20,522 nt of DNA from an uncultured Bacilli bacterium (GCA_934130485.1 CAKOYE010000015.1:1-20522), one strand, 5' to 3'. Counted from the first letter of the stretch, positions 7,263 to 14,897 are shown. Numbers and translations: made by a program. Notes: generated by a model from the sequence alone, not told the origin.

Positions 7263-7799
7263 TTATTTAGAAGCTTTCTTTCCTTCTTTACGACGAACAT
7301 GTTCATCTGTATAACGAATACCTTTACCTTTATATGGTTCTGGTTCTCTTATTTTTCTTATATTAGCAGCAAATTCTCCAACTTTACATTTGTCAGCACC
7401 TTTAATTAGTAATTCTGTATTACTTGGACTTTCAATTGTTAATCCTGCTGGAACTTTTACTTCAACTGGATGAGAATAACCAGCTGTAACAACTAATGTG
7501 TCACTGCCTTTAACTTGAAAACGGTAACCTACACCAATTGATTCCAATTTTTTTTCATAACCTTCAGTTACTCCAATAATCATATTATTGATTAAAGCAT
7601 TTGCTGTTCCATGAAAATTTTTAAAATTATCATTTTTTCTTGTAACAGTAACTTTATTATCAGCAACTGTAACAGTAATATTTTTATTTACCTCAGTAGA
7701 AAGTTCTCCTTTAGGACCAACTACTTTTACAATATTACCATCAACTGATACAGTAACATTTTCAGGTATTGATATTATTCTATTACCAATACGACTCAT
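7263..7799 (-). CDS. rplF: 50S ribosomal protein L6
   Basis: L6 lies near the sarcin-ricin loop, close to the elongation factor site. The 178-residue product is the standard two-repeat fold. It starts MSRIGNRIISIPENVTV with VVGPKGELSTEV in repeat one. Repeat two has GVGYRFQVKGSDTLVVTAGY and the diagnostic C-terminal EPEPYKGKGIRYTDEHVRRK, followed by a short basic tail. A GGAAAGGA-type site precedes the ATG. It sits between rpsH and rplR. Confidence 0.98.
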   Translation of the reverse strand: MSRIGNRIISIPENVTVSVDGNIVKVVGPKGELSTEVNKNITVTVADNKVTVTRKNDNFKNFHGTANALINNMIIGVTEGYEKKLESIGVGYRFQVKGSDTLVVTAGYSHPVEVKVPAGLTIESPSNTELLIKGADKCKVGEFAANIRKIREPEPYKGKGIRYTDEHVRRKEGKKASK

Positions 7800-7815
7800 A
7801 ATAATCCTTTCCTTT

Positions 7816-8211
7816 CTACCAAATGTATGCTAAAACTTCTCCACCAAGATTTGCTTCTCTTGCTTCTTTATCAGTCATAACACCTTTTGATGTTGAAACG
7901 ATAGCAATTCCTAACCCATTTAAAACTCTTGGCATTTCTTTAGCATTTGCATAAACACGTAATCCTGGTTTTGAAATTCTTTTTAATCCAGTTATTACTC
8001 TTTCTTTATTTTGACCATATTTTAAGAATAATACTATTGTATCTTGAGTATCATTTTTCTTAATTTTATAATCAACAATAAAACCTGTTTCTTTTAAAAT
8101 TTTAGCAATTTCTAATTTAATTTTTGAAGCGGGTACTTCAACTTCTTTATAACGCATTTGATTTGCATTACGAATTCTTGTAAGCATATCTGCGATTGGA
8201 TCTGTAGTCAT
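7816..8211 (-). CDS. rpsH: 30S ribosomal protein S8
   Basis: S8 is an early-binding protein of the small-subunit platform and, in E. coli, the translational repressor of the spc operon; whether it does that here is not shown by this sequence. The 131-residue product starts MTTDPIADMLTRIRNANQMR and has the diagnostic C-terminal segment GLGIAIVSTSKGVMTDKEAR with GGEVLAYIW at the end. Normal length. It lies directly after rpsN and before rplF. Confidence 0.98.
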   Translation of the reverse strand: MTTDPIADMLTRIRNANQMRYKEVEVPASKIKLEIAKILKETGFIVDYKIKKNDTQDTIVLFLKYGQNKERVITGLKRISKPGLRVYANAKEMPRVLNGLGIAIVSTSKGVMTDKEAREANLGGEVLAYIW

Positions 8212-8228
8212 TTATATCCTCCCTTCAA

Positions 8229-8414
8229 TTACCAACTTGATTTTTTAACCCCTGGAATTTGTCCTTTATAAGCTAATTCTCTAAAACAAATACGGCAAAT
8301 ACCATATTTTCTAAGTACTGCATGAGGTCTTCCACATCTTTGACAACGTGTATATTCACGTACTTTGAATTTTGGTTTACGATTAGCTTTTACAATCATG
8401 CTTTTCTTAGCCAT
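8229..8414 (-). CDS. rpsN: 30S ribosomal protein S14, zinc-binding (type Z)
   Basis: S14 is a late-assembly protein of the 30S head. The 61-residue product is the short, zinc-ribbon form, with C24, C27, C40 and C43 in CQRCGRPHAVLRKYGICRIC. It ends LAYKGQIPGVKKSSW, the family signature. The long zinc-independent paralogue found in some Firmicutes is not in this window. It sits between rplE and rpsH with the ribosome binding site AGGAGG before the ATG. Also called rpsZ. Confidence 0.97.
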   Translation of the reverse strand: MAKKSMIVKANRKPKFKVREYTRCQRCGRPHAVLRKYGICRICFRELAYKGQIPGVKKSSW

Positions 8415-8431
8415 AATATCCTCCTAATTGA

Positions 8432-8971
8432 TTACTTCTTAAATGGCATTCCGAAACCATTTAAAAGATCATGTGCTTCTTTATTTGTTTTTGCAGTTGT
8501 AACAAAAACTATATCCATACCACGTACTTTTACGACATTATCATATTCAATTTCTGAGAAAATTAATTGTTCTGTAAGTCCTAGTGTGTAATTTCCACGA
8601 CCATCAAATGCTCTATTTGAAATTCCACGGAAATCTCTAACACGAGGTAATGTAATACTAATTAATTTATCTAGAAAATTATACATTGCTTCTCCACGTA
8701 ATGTTACCTTACATCCGATTGCTTGACCTTGACGAATTTTGAATCCTGCGATAGCTTTTTTAGCATGAGTTTTTACAGCTTTTTGTCCTGTAATTGCTTC
8801 AAGATCAGCCATAGCTGCATCTAGTAATTTACTATTTTGTGATGCATCGCCAACTCCCATATTTACAACAATTTTTTCTAATGCTGGAACTTCCATTACA
8901 CTTTTATAATTATACTTTTGTCTTAAGCTTGGTACGATTTCTTTGTTATATTTTTCTTTTAGGCGGTTCAT
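8432..8971 (-). CDS. rplE: 50S ribosomal protein L5
   Basis: L5 anchors 5S rRNA in the central protuberance and touches P-site tRNA. The 179-residue product has the N-terminal segment MNRLKEKYNKEIVPSLRQKY, ALEKIVVNMGVGDASQNSK, the GQKAVKTHAKKAIAGFKIR segment and C-terminal RGMDIVFVTTAKTNKEAH followed by LLNGFGMPFKK. These are the standard family blocks and the length is normal. GGAGGG lies before the ATG. It lies between rplX and rpsN. Confidence 0.98.
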   Translation of the reverse strand: MNRLKEKYNKEIVPSLRQKYNYKSVMEVPALEKIVVNMGVGDASQNSKLLDAAMADLEAITGQKAVKTHAKKAIAGFKIRQGQAIGCKVTLRGEAMYNFLDKLISITLPRVRDFRGISNRAFDGRGNYTLGLTEQLIFSEIEYDNVVKVRGMDIVFVTTAKTNKEAHDLLNGFGMPFKK

Positions 8972-8988
8972 ATATACCCTCCTTCCAA

Positions 8989-9297
8989 TTAATTAAGAAT
9001 TTCATTAGATTTTTTTGTACATCTAACTTTATTCCCTTTTTTATCAACAGTATGTCCTATTCTGGTTCTTTTGTTTGTTTTAGGATCAAGAATCATTACA
9101 TTTGAAGCATGAATTGGCGCTTCCATATCAACGATACTACCTGCAGCTTCTCCATTTGGTTTAACATGTTTTTTTATCATGTTTACACCTTCAACGATAA
9201 CTTTATTTTCTGATTTGAAAGTTTTAGTTATTTTTCCTTCTTTACCTTTATCTTTACCAGCAATAACAACAACTTTATCTCCAACTTTAAAGTTCAT
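8989..9297 (-). CDS. rplX: 50S ribosomal protein L24
   Basis: L24 is an assembly-initiator protein of the large subunit. The 102-residue product begins MNFKVGDKVVVIAGKDKGKE, a KOW motif, followed by NKVIVEGVNMIKKHVKPN and the DPKTNKRTRIGHTVD segment. Length is normal. GGAGGG lies a few bases before the ATG at 9297. It sits between rplN and rplE, the standard spc order. Confidence 0.98.
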   Translation of the reverse strand: MNFKVGDKVVVIAGKDKGKEGKITKTFKSENKVIVEGVNMIKKHVKPNGEAAGSIVDMEAPIHASNVMILDPKTNKRTRIGHTVDKKGNKVRCTKKSNEILN

Positions 9298-9317
9298 GCA
9301 TTTCCCTCCAATACGAT

Positions 9318-9683
9318 TTATAACACTTCTTTAGCAAGTGATACAATCTTCATAAAATTTTCACGTAATTCACGTGCTACTGGTCCAAATACACGAGTTC
9401 CAACTGGACTTTTATCATCTTTAATAATAACACAAGCATTATCATCAAACTTAATATAAGATCCATCTTCTCTTCTTAGACCAAATTTGCTTCTAACTAC
9501 AACAGCCTTTACAACTTTTCCTTTTCCAACTGTACCGTTAGGAGTTGCTTTTTTAATAGTTCCAACAACTATATCACCAATGTTACCAGTTTTTACTTTA
9601 CTTCCACCTAGAACTCTAATTACAGATAATTCACGAGCTCCAGAATTGTCAGCAACTTTTAAACGGCTTTCTGGTTGAATCAT
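9318..9683 (-). CDS. rplN: 50S ribosomal protein L14
   Basis: L14 is at the subunit interface, where it contacts 16S rRNA and is the target of the silencing factor RsfS. The 121-residue product starts MIQPESRLKVADNSGAREL and carries SVIRVLGGSKVKTGNIGDIV, the loop RRSDGSYIKF-like sequence (here RREDGSYIKFDDNACVI) and GTRVFGPVARELRENF. Length and order are standard. GAAGGAGGA precedes the ATG, which starts the spc-type portion of the operon. Confidence 0.98.
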   Translation of the reverse strand: MIQPESRLKVADNSGARELSVIRVLGGSKVKTGNIGDIVVGTIKKATPNGTVGKGKVVKAVVVRSKFGLRREDGSYIKFDDNACVIIKDDKSPVGTRVFGPVARELRENFMKIVSLAKEVL

Positions 9684-9707
9684 ATATTAATCCTCCTTCG
9701 TTTACAA

Positions 9708-9968
9708 TTATAAAATAATTGCTTTTTCAATTATTTCAACTAAACGATATCTTTTCATTTTTGATAATGGTCTAGTTTCAACAATACGCACTATATCTCC
9801 GACTTTAGCTTCGTTTTTTTCATCATGTGCAGTATATTTTTTAGAATATTTAACACGTTTTTTATATTTAGGATTTGTTACATAAGTTTCAACTAAAACT
9901 GTAATTGTTTTATCAGCTTTATCACTTACAACTTTTCCAATTTCTTCACGTTTTCTTTTTTCTTCCAT
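9708..9968 (-). CDS. rpsQ: 30S ribosomal protein S17
   Basis: S17 is an early-binding OB-fold protein of the small-subunit body. The 86-residue product has a short charged N-terminus, then GKVVSDKADKTITVLVET, KKRVKYSKKYTAHDEKNEAK, GDIVRIVETRPLSKMKRYRL, which covers the known family motifs. Normal length. It follows rpmC and precedes rplN. The ATG at 9968 has a GGGAGG site upstream. Confidence 0.98.
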   Translation of the reverse strand: MEEKRKREEIGKVVSDKADKTITVLVETYVTNPKYKKRVKYSKKYTAHDEKNEAKVGDIVRIVETRPLSKMKRYRLVEIIEKAIIL

Positions 9969-9978
9969 GTAAGCCTCC

Positions 9979-10173
9979 CTATTTATTTAGTTCTCTTTCA
10001 CGTAGAATTGTTTTCATACGTGCTACTAATTTTCTAAGTTCATTAATTCTTGAAGGTTTTTCAAGATTTCCAGTAGCTTGGCTAAAACGTAAATTAAATA
10101 ATTCTTCTTTATACTCATCTATCTTAGCTAGTATTTGTTCATTTGTTAATTCTCTAATTTCACTATTTTTCAC
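9979..10173 (-). CDS. rpmC: 50S ribosomal protein L29
   Basis: L29 lies beside the peptide exit tunnel near L23. I start it at a GTG at 10173, giving 64 residues (M-KNSEIRELTNEQ), because L29 proteins usually begin MK..EIREL and because GGTGA lies 7 bases upstream. In-frame GTG codons at 10182 and 10185 would add 3-4 unconserved residues. The body has ELFNLRFSQATGNLEKPSRI and ARMKTILRERE, which are diagnostic. The start overlaps the end of rplP by 11 bp, which suggests translational coupling. There is no ATG choice. Confidence 0.96.
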   Translation of the reverse strand: MKNSEIRELTNEQILAKIDEYKEELFNLRFSQATGNLEKPSRINELRKLVARMKTILRERELNK

Positions 10174-10594
10174 TAGCTTCACCACTTTCTTTAGTTACAA
10201 ATTTACATTTAATTGGAAGTTTATGCATAGCAAGTCTTAAAGCCTCACGAGCAGTTTGTTCGTCAACGCCTCCAATTTCAAACATAATTTTACCTTGTTT
10301 TACAACAGCAACCCATACTTCAGGTTGTCCTTTACCTTTACCCATACGAGTTTCTAGAGGAATTTTAGTTAATGAAAGATGAGGGAAAATATTTATCCAA
10401 ACTTTTCCTCCACGTTTCATATAACGTGTCATAGCAATACGAGCAGCTTCGATTTGTTGTTGAGTAATCCAAGCACCTTCCATTGCCATTAAACCATATT
10501 CACCAAATGTTAGTTTAGTATTTCCTTTAGCAACTCCATCGTATCTTAAACGATGAGGTCTTCTATATTTAGTTCTTTTTGGTATTACTGCCAT
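10163..10594 (-). CDS. rplP: 50S ribosomal protein L16
   Basis: L16 lines the A-site tRNA path and is needed for peptidyl transferase maturation. The 143-residue product starts MAVIPKRTKYRRPHRLR, has FGEYGLMAMEGAWITQQQIE, GGKVWINIFPHLSLTKIPLE, the conserved MGKGKGQPEVWVAVVKQGK loop and ends with a charged tail. GGGAGG lies 8 bases before the ATG. Its 5' end overlaps rpsC by 26 bp and its 3' end overlaps rpmC by 11 bp, so this rpsC-rplP-rpmC block is tightly coupled. Confidence 0.98.
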   Translation of the reverse strand: MAVIPKRTKYRRPHRLRYDGVAKGNTKLTFGEYGLMAMEGAWITQQQIEAARIAMTRYMKRGGKVWINIFPHLSLTKIPLETRMGKGKGQPEVWVAVVKQGKIMFEIGGVDEQTAREALRLAMHKLPIKCKFVTKESGEASEK

Positions 10595-11249
10595 CGTTAT
10601 TACCTCCCTTGTTCTTTGTTCCAGGAAGGATTTCTCCTTTATAAATCCATACTTTTACACCGATTTTACCATAAGTTGTATCAGCTTCTTTGTGAGCATA
10701 ATCAATATTTGCTCTTAAAGTATGAAGTGGAATGTTTCCTTCAGTATAGCCTTCAGTTCTCGCCATATCTGCTCCACCTAAACGACCAGATACAGAAGTT
10801 TTAATTCCTTTTGCTCCTGCTTTCATTGTATTTCTAATTGCTCTTTTTTGAGCTATTCTAAATGATACACGATTTTCAATTTGATGTGCGATTTGTTCTG
10901 CAACTAAAGCTGCATCTAAATCTGGATTTTTAATTTCCATAATTGAAATTTGTATATCTTCATTAACTAGTTTTGATAATTGATTCTTAATTTTTTCAAT
11001 TTCATCTCCACCGTGACCAATTACAACACCTGGTTTTGCGGTATTAATGATTACATTAGTTTTCTTAGCATTTCTTTCAATAAGAATACTTGAAACTGCT
11101 GCGTCTTTTAATTTTTTTGATAAAAACTTACGAATCTCAACATCATTATTTAAAAACTTAGCAAAATCTTTGTTATCAGCATACCACTTAGATTCCCAAG
11201 TTTTGTTAATACCAATTCTAAGTCCTATTGGACTAACTTTTTGACCCAT
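10569..11249 (-). CDS. rpsC: 30S ribosomal protein S3
   Basis: S3 lies at the mRNA entry channel of the small subunit. The 226-residue product begins MGQKVSPIGLRIGINKTWES, has a KH type-2 domain with GVVIGHGGDEIEKIKNQLSK, then the C-terminal domain with QKRAIRNTMKAGAKGIKTSV and SGRLGGADMARTEGYTEG. The last 17 residues (GTKNKGGNNDGSNTKKN) are a low-complexity Asn/Gly/Lys tail of the kind seen in S3 proteins. The end overlaps the rplP start by 26 bp. Confidence 0.98.
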   Translation of the reverse strand: MGQKVSPIGLRIGINKTWESKWYADNKDFAKFLNNDVEIRKFLSKKLKDAAVSSILIERNAKKTNVIINTAKPGVVIGHGGDEIEKIKNQLSKLVNEDIQISIMEIKNPDLDAALVAEQIAHQIENRVSFRIAQKRAIRNTMKAGAKGIKTSVSGRLGGADMARTEGYTEGNIPLHTLRANIDYAHKEADTTYGKIGVKVWIYKGEILPGTKNKGGNNDGSNTKKN

Positions 11250-11267
11250 CAGTTTACCACCTTTCTT

Positions 11268-11603
11268 TTAATTTTTTTCACTAACAACAATTGTTATATG
11301 ACTTGATCTTTTTTTAATTGGATCTACGTGTCCACGAGAACCAAATTTCATTCTTTTTAAAGTTTGACCTTCATTGATATAGGCTTCTTTAACATATAAA
11401 TTATTTTTATTTAAACCTAAATTGTTTTCTGCATTTGCTACAGCTGATGTTAATACTTTACGTATTAATCTTGCTGCTTCTTTATTTATATTAGCTAAAA
11501 TTGTATCAGCTTCGATAACACTTTTATTACGTACTAAATCTATAACTAAACGAGCTTTACGAGGCGCAATTCTAACCTCTTTTGCAATCGCCTTTGCTTC
11601 CAT
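11268..11603 (-). CDS. rplV: 50S ribosomal protein L22
   Basis: L22 reaches into the peptide exit tunnel with a long hairpin. I start it at ATG 11603 (MEAKAIAKEVRIAPRKARLV, 111 residues), which has AAGGAGG about 7 bases upstream; an in-frame TTG at 11624 would add MPGRRTK and abut the rpsS stop, with no ribosome binding site of its own. The tunnel hairpin is around MKFGSRGHVDPIKKRSSHIT, ending in VVSEKN. Size and the rpsS-rplV-rpsC order are standard. Confidence 0.97.
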   Translation of the reverse strand: MEAKAIAKEVRIAPRKARLVIDLVRNKSVIEADTILANINKEAARLIRKVLTSAVANAENNLGLNKNNLYVKEAYINEGQTLKRMKFGSRGHVDPIKKRSSHITIVVSEKN

Positions 11604-11624
11604 TTTAGTCCTCCTTCCTGGCAA

Positions 11625-11897
11625 CTATTTTTTATCTTTATCTTCGCCGTGTCCACCAAATTTACGAGTTGGTGCAAATTCACCTAATTTATGACCTACC
11701 ATATCGTCTGTTACATAAACTGGAATAAATTCTTTTCCATTATGAACAGCAAATGTATGTCCAACAAAATCAGGGAAGATTGTTGAGCGACGAGACCATG
11801 TTTTAATAACTTCTTTTTTTCCAGATGCAGTAACAGCTGCTACTTTTTTCATTAAGCTTTCTTCTGCATATGGACCTTTTTTAATACTTCTACCCAA
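11625..11897 (-). CDS. rpsS: 30S ribosomal protein S19 (TTG start)
   Basis: S19 is in the head of the small subunit, in complex with S13. No in-frame ATG exists near the start. I choose TTG at 11897 (M-GRSIKKGPYAEESLM, 90 residues) because this matches the usual MGRSLKKGPF-type start and because AAAGGA lies 9 bases upstream; a TTG at 11903 leaves only 3 bases. The ATG at 11907 is out of frame and soon meets a stop. The body has the KTWSRRSTIFPDFVGHTFAV and GHKLGEFAPTRKFGGH signatures. The C-terminal end is a short charged tail. Confidence 0.95.
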   Translation of the reverse strand: MGRSIKKGPYAEESLMKKVAAVTASGKKEVIKTWSRRSTIFPDFVGHTFAVHNGKEFIPVYVTDDMVGHKLGEFAPTRKFGGHGEDKDKK

Positions 11898-11915
11898 TTT
11901 CAATCATCCTTTCCC

Positions 11916-12746
11916 TTATTTTTTACGACGACGAACAATTAACTTATTTGAAGCTTTTTTCTTGTCACGTGTCTTGTATCCTAATGCTGGTTTACCCCAA
12001 GGAGTAACTGGACCTTTACGACCGATTGGTGCACGTCCTTCACCACCACCATGTGGGTGATCATTAGGGTTCATAACAGAACCACGAACAGTTGGTCTAA
12101 TTCCCATATGTCTTTTACGACCAGCTTTTCCTAAACTTACCAATTCGTGATCAGCATTTCCTACTTCACCGATTGTTGCACGACAAGTACTTAACACTTT
12201 ACGAACTTCTCCACTACTTAAACGAAGTAATGTATATTTTCCTTCTCTACCAAGGATTTGAACGCTTGAACCTGCAGAACGAGCCATTTGAGCACCTTTT
12301 CCTGCTTTAAGTTCAACATTATGAACTAATGTTCCTTCTGGAATATTAGCTAGTGGACATGAGTTACCAATTTTGATATCTACATTATCTCCACTTTCAA
12401 TTTTATTTCCTACTTTTATACCTTTTGGAGCAATGATATATCTTTTTTCTCCATCAGTATAACTAATTAAAGCAATGTTAGCAGATCTATTTGGATCGTA
12501 TTCAATTGAAACTACAGTTCCTACTACACCGTCTTTATTTCTTTTGAAATCAATAACACGGTATTTTCTTTTAGCTCCACCACCACGGTGTCTTACTGTA
12601 ATTCTACCTTGATTATTACGACCACCATTTTTCTTTAATGTAACAACTAATGATTTTTCAGGAATTGTTGTTGTAATTTCATCATTAACTAATGTTGATT
12701 TTCCTCTTTGACCATTAGTCATTGGTTTATAATTTCTTACTGGCAT
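11916..12746 (-). CDS. rplB: 50S ribosomal protein L2
   Basis: L2 is needed for subunit association and lies near the peptidyl transferase centre. The 276-residue product has the two usual domains, with GGGAKRKYRVIDFKRNKDGV, EYDPNRSANIALISYTDGEK, and the C-terminal VRGSVMNPNDHPHGGGEGRA containing the conserved histidine, then GPVTPWGKPALGYKTR and a basic end. Length is normal (about 275). Spacing to rplW is 18 bp with an AGGAGG site. Confidence 0.98.
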   Translation of the reverse strand: MPVRNYKPMTNGQRGKSTLVNDEITTTIPEKSLVVTLKKNGGRNNQGRITVRHRGGGAKRKYRVIDFKRNKDGVVGTVVSIEYDPNRSANIALISYTDGEKRYIIAPKGIKVGNKIESGDNVDIKIGNSCPLANIPEGTLVHNVELKAGKGAQMARSAGSSVQILGREGKYTLLRLSSGEVRKVLSTCRATIGEVGNADHELVSLGKAGRKRHMGIRPTVRGSVMNPNDHPHGGGEGRAPIGRKGPVTPWGKPALGYKTRDKKKASNKLIVRRRKK

Positions 12747-12764
12747 ATTAATCCTCCTTTAGAG

Positions 12765-13043
12765 TTAATTAAGTTCAATTGAACTTCCTTTTTTTAATTT
12801 AACAATTGCTTTTTTTACTCTGTTTGTTTTTCCAGCATAACGTCCAACTCTTTTTTTCTTTGGCTTTACGTTAACTGTATTTACATTTTCAACACTAACA
12901 TTGAATACTTTTTCAATAGCTTCTTTGATTTGTGTTTTATTTGCTTTAACATCAACACTAAATACATAAGTATTATTTTGTGCTAAAGTAGAACTTTTTT
13001 CAGTTATAATTGGTGCTTTTATGATATCTCTATAATTATTCAT
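12765..13043 (-). CDS. rplW: 50S ribosomal protein L23
   Basis: L23 is at the exit tunnel and is the docking site for trigger factor and SRP. The 92-residue product has the normal length, begins with MNNYRDIIKAPIITEKSST, then YVFSVDVKANKTQIKEAIEK, and has the basic loop NVKPKKKRVGRYAGKTNRVK. It starts one base after the rplD stop, with its AGGAGGTG site inside the last codons of rplD, so translation is probably coupled. Confidence 0.98.
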   Translation of the reverse strand: MNNYRDIIKAPIITEKSSTLAQNNTYVFSVDVKANKTQIKEAIEKVFNVSVENVNTVNVKPKKKRVGRYAGKTNRVKKAIVKLKKGSSIELN

Positions 13044-13044
13044 A

Positions 13045-13674
13045 TTATGCTAGCACCTCCTCTATTTTTTTAACAGCATCTTCAGTAATAACTAATCTAT
13101 CTGCAGATACAACATCTAATGTATTGATTTCATCTGTTTCAAGTAAGATAACATTAGCTAAATTACGAGTAGCTAAAACTAGATTTTCATCTAATTCATT
13201 AACAACGATCAATGTTTTTTCATTATTAACTTTTAAATTAGTAAGAACTTGAATAGCTTCTTTTGTTTTTCCACTTTCTAATTTCATAGCGTCTAAAACA
13301 ATCATTTCTGAATCAATCAATTTATATGATAATGCAGATTTTAAAGCTAATCTTCTTTCTTTCTTGTTCATTTTCTTAGTGTAATTACGATCTGGAGTTG
13401 GTCCAAATACTACACCACCATGATACCAATGTGGAGCTCTAGTACTACCTTGACGAGCACGTCCTGTTCCTTTTTGTCTCCATGGTTTCTTTCCTCCACC
13501 ACTTACTTCACTACGTGTTTTAGTGTTGGCACTTGCTTGTCTAGAATTGTTTCTTGATAATGTAATTGCATCATATAAAACAGCGTCATTTGGTTCAATT
13601 CCAAAAACTGTTTCATTTAAAGTAATTTCTTTTACTTTTTCACCTTTAATATTTAATACAGATATATTTTTCAT
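13045..13674 (-). CDS. rplD: 50S ribosomal protein L4
   Basis: L4 lines the exit tunnel with an extended loop, and in gammaproteobacteria it also represses the S10 operon through the leader. The 209-residue product has the loop with KPWRQKGTGRARQGSTRAPH and WYHGGVVFGPTPDRNY, then a globular domain with KKERRLALKSALSYKL. Length is normal. It lies between rplC and rplW. The S10 leader in this window is the natural place to look for autogenous control, but which protein binds it here is unknown. Confidence 0.98.
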   Translation of the reverse strand: MKNISVLNIKGEKVKEITLNETVFGIEPNDAVLYDAITLSRNNSRQASANTKTRSEVSGGGKKPWRQKGTGRARQGSTRAPHWYHGGVVFGPTPDRNYTKKMNKKERRLALKSALSYKLIDSEMIVLDAMKLESGKTKEAIQVLTNLKVNNEKTLIVVNELDENLVLATRNLANVILLETDEINTLDVVSADRLVITEDAVKKIEEVLA

Positions 13675-13688
13675 TTATATACCTCCTA

Positions 13689-14408
13689 CTAATTTTCTGA
13701 CTCAGCAGTTGCTGATTCATTATTTTCTACAGTAGAGTCGTTTTCAGTATAAGAAATTAATTCTTCTCTTTCATTGATTTTTCCCGGATTTTTTACAGCA
13801 GTCTTAATAATAACTAAAGACTTGTTTGCTCCTGGAACATTACCTTTGATTAAGATTACATTATTTTCAACATCTACAGCTACAATTTCAAGATTTTGAA
13901 TTGTTACTGTATCAATACCCATGTGTCCTGGTAATGCTTTACCTTTGAATACACGCATTGGTCTCATTGTTCCCATTGATCCAGGTTTTCTGTGATAATG
14001 TGAACCATGTCCCATAGGCCCTCTACTTTGACCATGACGTTTGATAACACCTTGGAAACCTTTTCCTTTAGTTGTACCAGTTACGTCAACCATTTCTCCT
14101 TCAGTAAATATATCTACTTTAACTTCTTGACCTAAAGTATAATTACTGATCTCTACACCTTTTATTTCTCTAAAGAAGCGCTTAGGTGTAGTATTAGCTT
14201 TATTGGTATGTCCAATAGAAGCTTTTGTCGCTAACTTTTCTCTCTTTGTATCAAATCCTAATTGAATAGCTTCATAACCATCGTTTTCTTTTGTCTTAAT
14301 TTGTGTTACAACATTTGGTTCAACACTAACAACAGTTACAGGAATCAATTTTCCAGATTTTGTAAATACTTGAGTCATTCCAATTTTACGACCTAAGATT
14401 CCTTTCAT
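13689..14408 (-). CDS. rplC: 50S ribosomal protein L3 with acidic C-terminal tail
   Basis: L3 starts assembly of the large subunit. The 239-residue product begins MKGILGRKIGMTQVFTKSGK and has TGTTKGKGFQGVIKRHGQSR, MGHGSHYHRKPGSMG and the C-terminal NVILIKGNVPGANKSLVIIK block, which ends near residue 205. Most bacterial L3 proteins stop soon after (about 205-220). Here some 30 more residues follow, rich in Glu, Asn, Ser and Thr (NEREELISYTENDSTVENNE is part of it). The DNA in the tail has the same base use as the gene. The rest is standard. Confidence 0.97.
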   Translation of the reverse strand: MKGILGRKIGMTQVFTKSGKLIPVTVVSVEPNVVTQIKTKENDGYEAIQLGFDTKREKLATKASIGHTNKANTTPKRFFREIKGVEISNYTLGQEVKVDIFTEGEMVDVTGTTKGKGFQGVIKRHGQSRGPMGHGSHYHRKPGSMGTMRPMRVFKGKALPGHMGIDTVTIQNLEIVAVDVENNVILIKGNVPGANKSLVIIKTAVKNPGKINEREELISYTENDSTVENNESATAESEN

Positions 14409-14423
14409 ACTTTTTTCCTCCTA

Positions 14424-14735
14424 TTATTTAGTATCAATTTTGATATCAACACCGCTTGGAATATCTAAATGAGCTAGTGCGTCAATAGTTTCCTTGCTTG
14501 GATTTGTGATATCAATAAGTCTTTTGTGTGTTCTTTTTTCGAATTGTTCACGTGAATCTTTGTATTTGTGAACAGCTCTTAAGATTGTTACTTTTTCGAT
14601 TTCTGTTGGTAATGGAATTGGTCCACTTACTTCTCCACCAGTTCTCTTAACAGTATCAACTATTTTAGCACAAGCTTGATCTAAACTTTTATGATCATAT
14701 GCTCTAGCCTTAATACGAACTTTAGTATTTGACAT
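14424..14735 (-). CDS. rpsJ: 30S ribosomal protein S10 (NusE)
   Basis: S10 is in the 30S head and, as NusE with NusB, takes part in antitermination. The 103-residue product has KVRIKARAYDHKSLDQACAK, GGEVSGPIPLPTEIEKVTIL and the diagnostic SREQFEKRTHKRLIDITNPS, ending with HLDIPSGVDIKIDTK. It is the first gene of the S10 operon and is preceded by GGGAGG, a structured leader and a strong promoter. In many Firmicutes tuf and fusA lie upstream; here a divergent P-type ATPase does. Confidence 0.98.
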   Translation of the reverse strand: MSNTKVRIKARAYDHKSLDQACAKIVDTVKRTGGEVSGPIPLPTEIEKVTILRAVHKYKDSREQFEKRTHKRLIDITNPSKETIDALAHLDIPSGVDIKIDTK

Positions 14736-14862
14736 ATTGTATCCTCCCTTCGCCTATATCCAGTATAGACTTGCTCCGTGTAAAAACCCGATAATCATTT
14801 TAAATTTATTAACAACTTAACCTGGTGTATCGGCAACCTCACACATCAATGCATGCCACACA
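14736..14862 (-). promoter_or_regulatory. Structured leader RNA of the S10 operon
   Basis: About 127 nt lie between the predicted transcription start and the rpsJ ATG. In RNA sense: CCGAUA (14833-14828) pairs with UAUCGG (14793-14788); inside it UUAAGUU (14820-14814) pairs with AAUUUAA (14806-14800) around a 7-nt loop; GUGU (14844-14841) can pair with ACAC at 14781-14778, or alternatively with ACAC at 14828-14825; and CUAUA/UAUAG (14768-14764, 14758-14754) forms a small hairpin just before GGGAGG. The stretch GAGGUUGCCGAUACACC and CACGGAGCAAGUCUA resemble the conserved upstream region I recall for other Firmicute rpsJ genes, but I could not check this. The likely role is autogenous control by a ribosomal protein. 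Confidence 0.7.
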
Positions 14863-14868
14863 TTCAAA

Positions 14869-14897
14869 ATTATACAATAAAAATATATGAAAAGCAA
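14869..14897 (-). promoter_or_regulatory. rpsJ: Sigma-A promoter of the S10-spc-alpha operon
   Basis: On the minus strand a -35 TTGCTT (14897-14892) and a perfect -10 TATAAT (14874-14869) are exactly 17 bp apart. The expected start is about 14862. It is the only strong promoter found ahead of the 28-gene operon. Confidence 0.8.
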
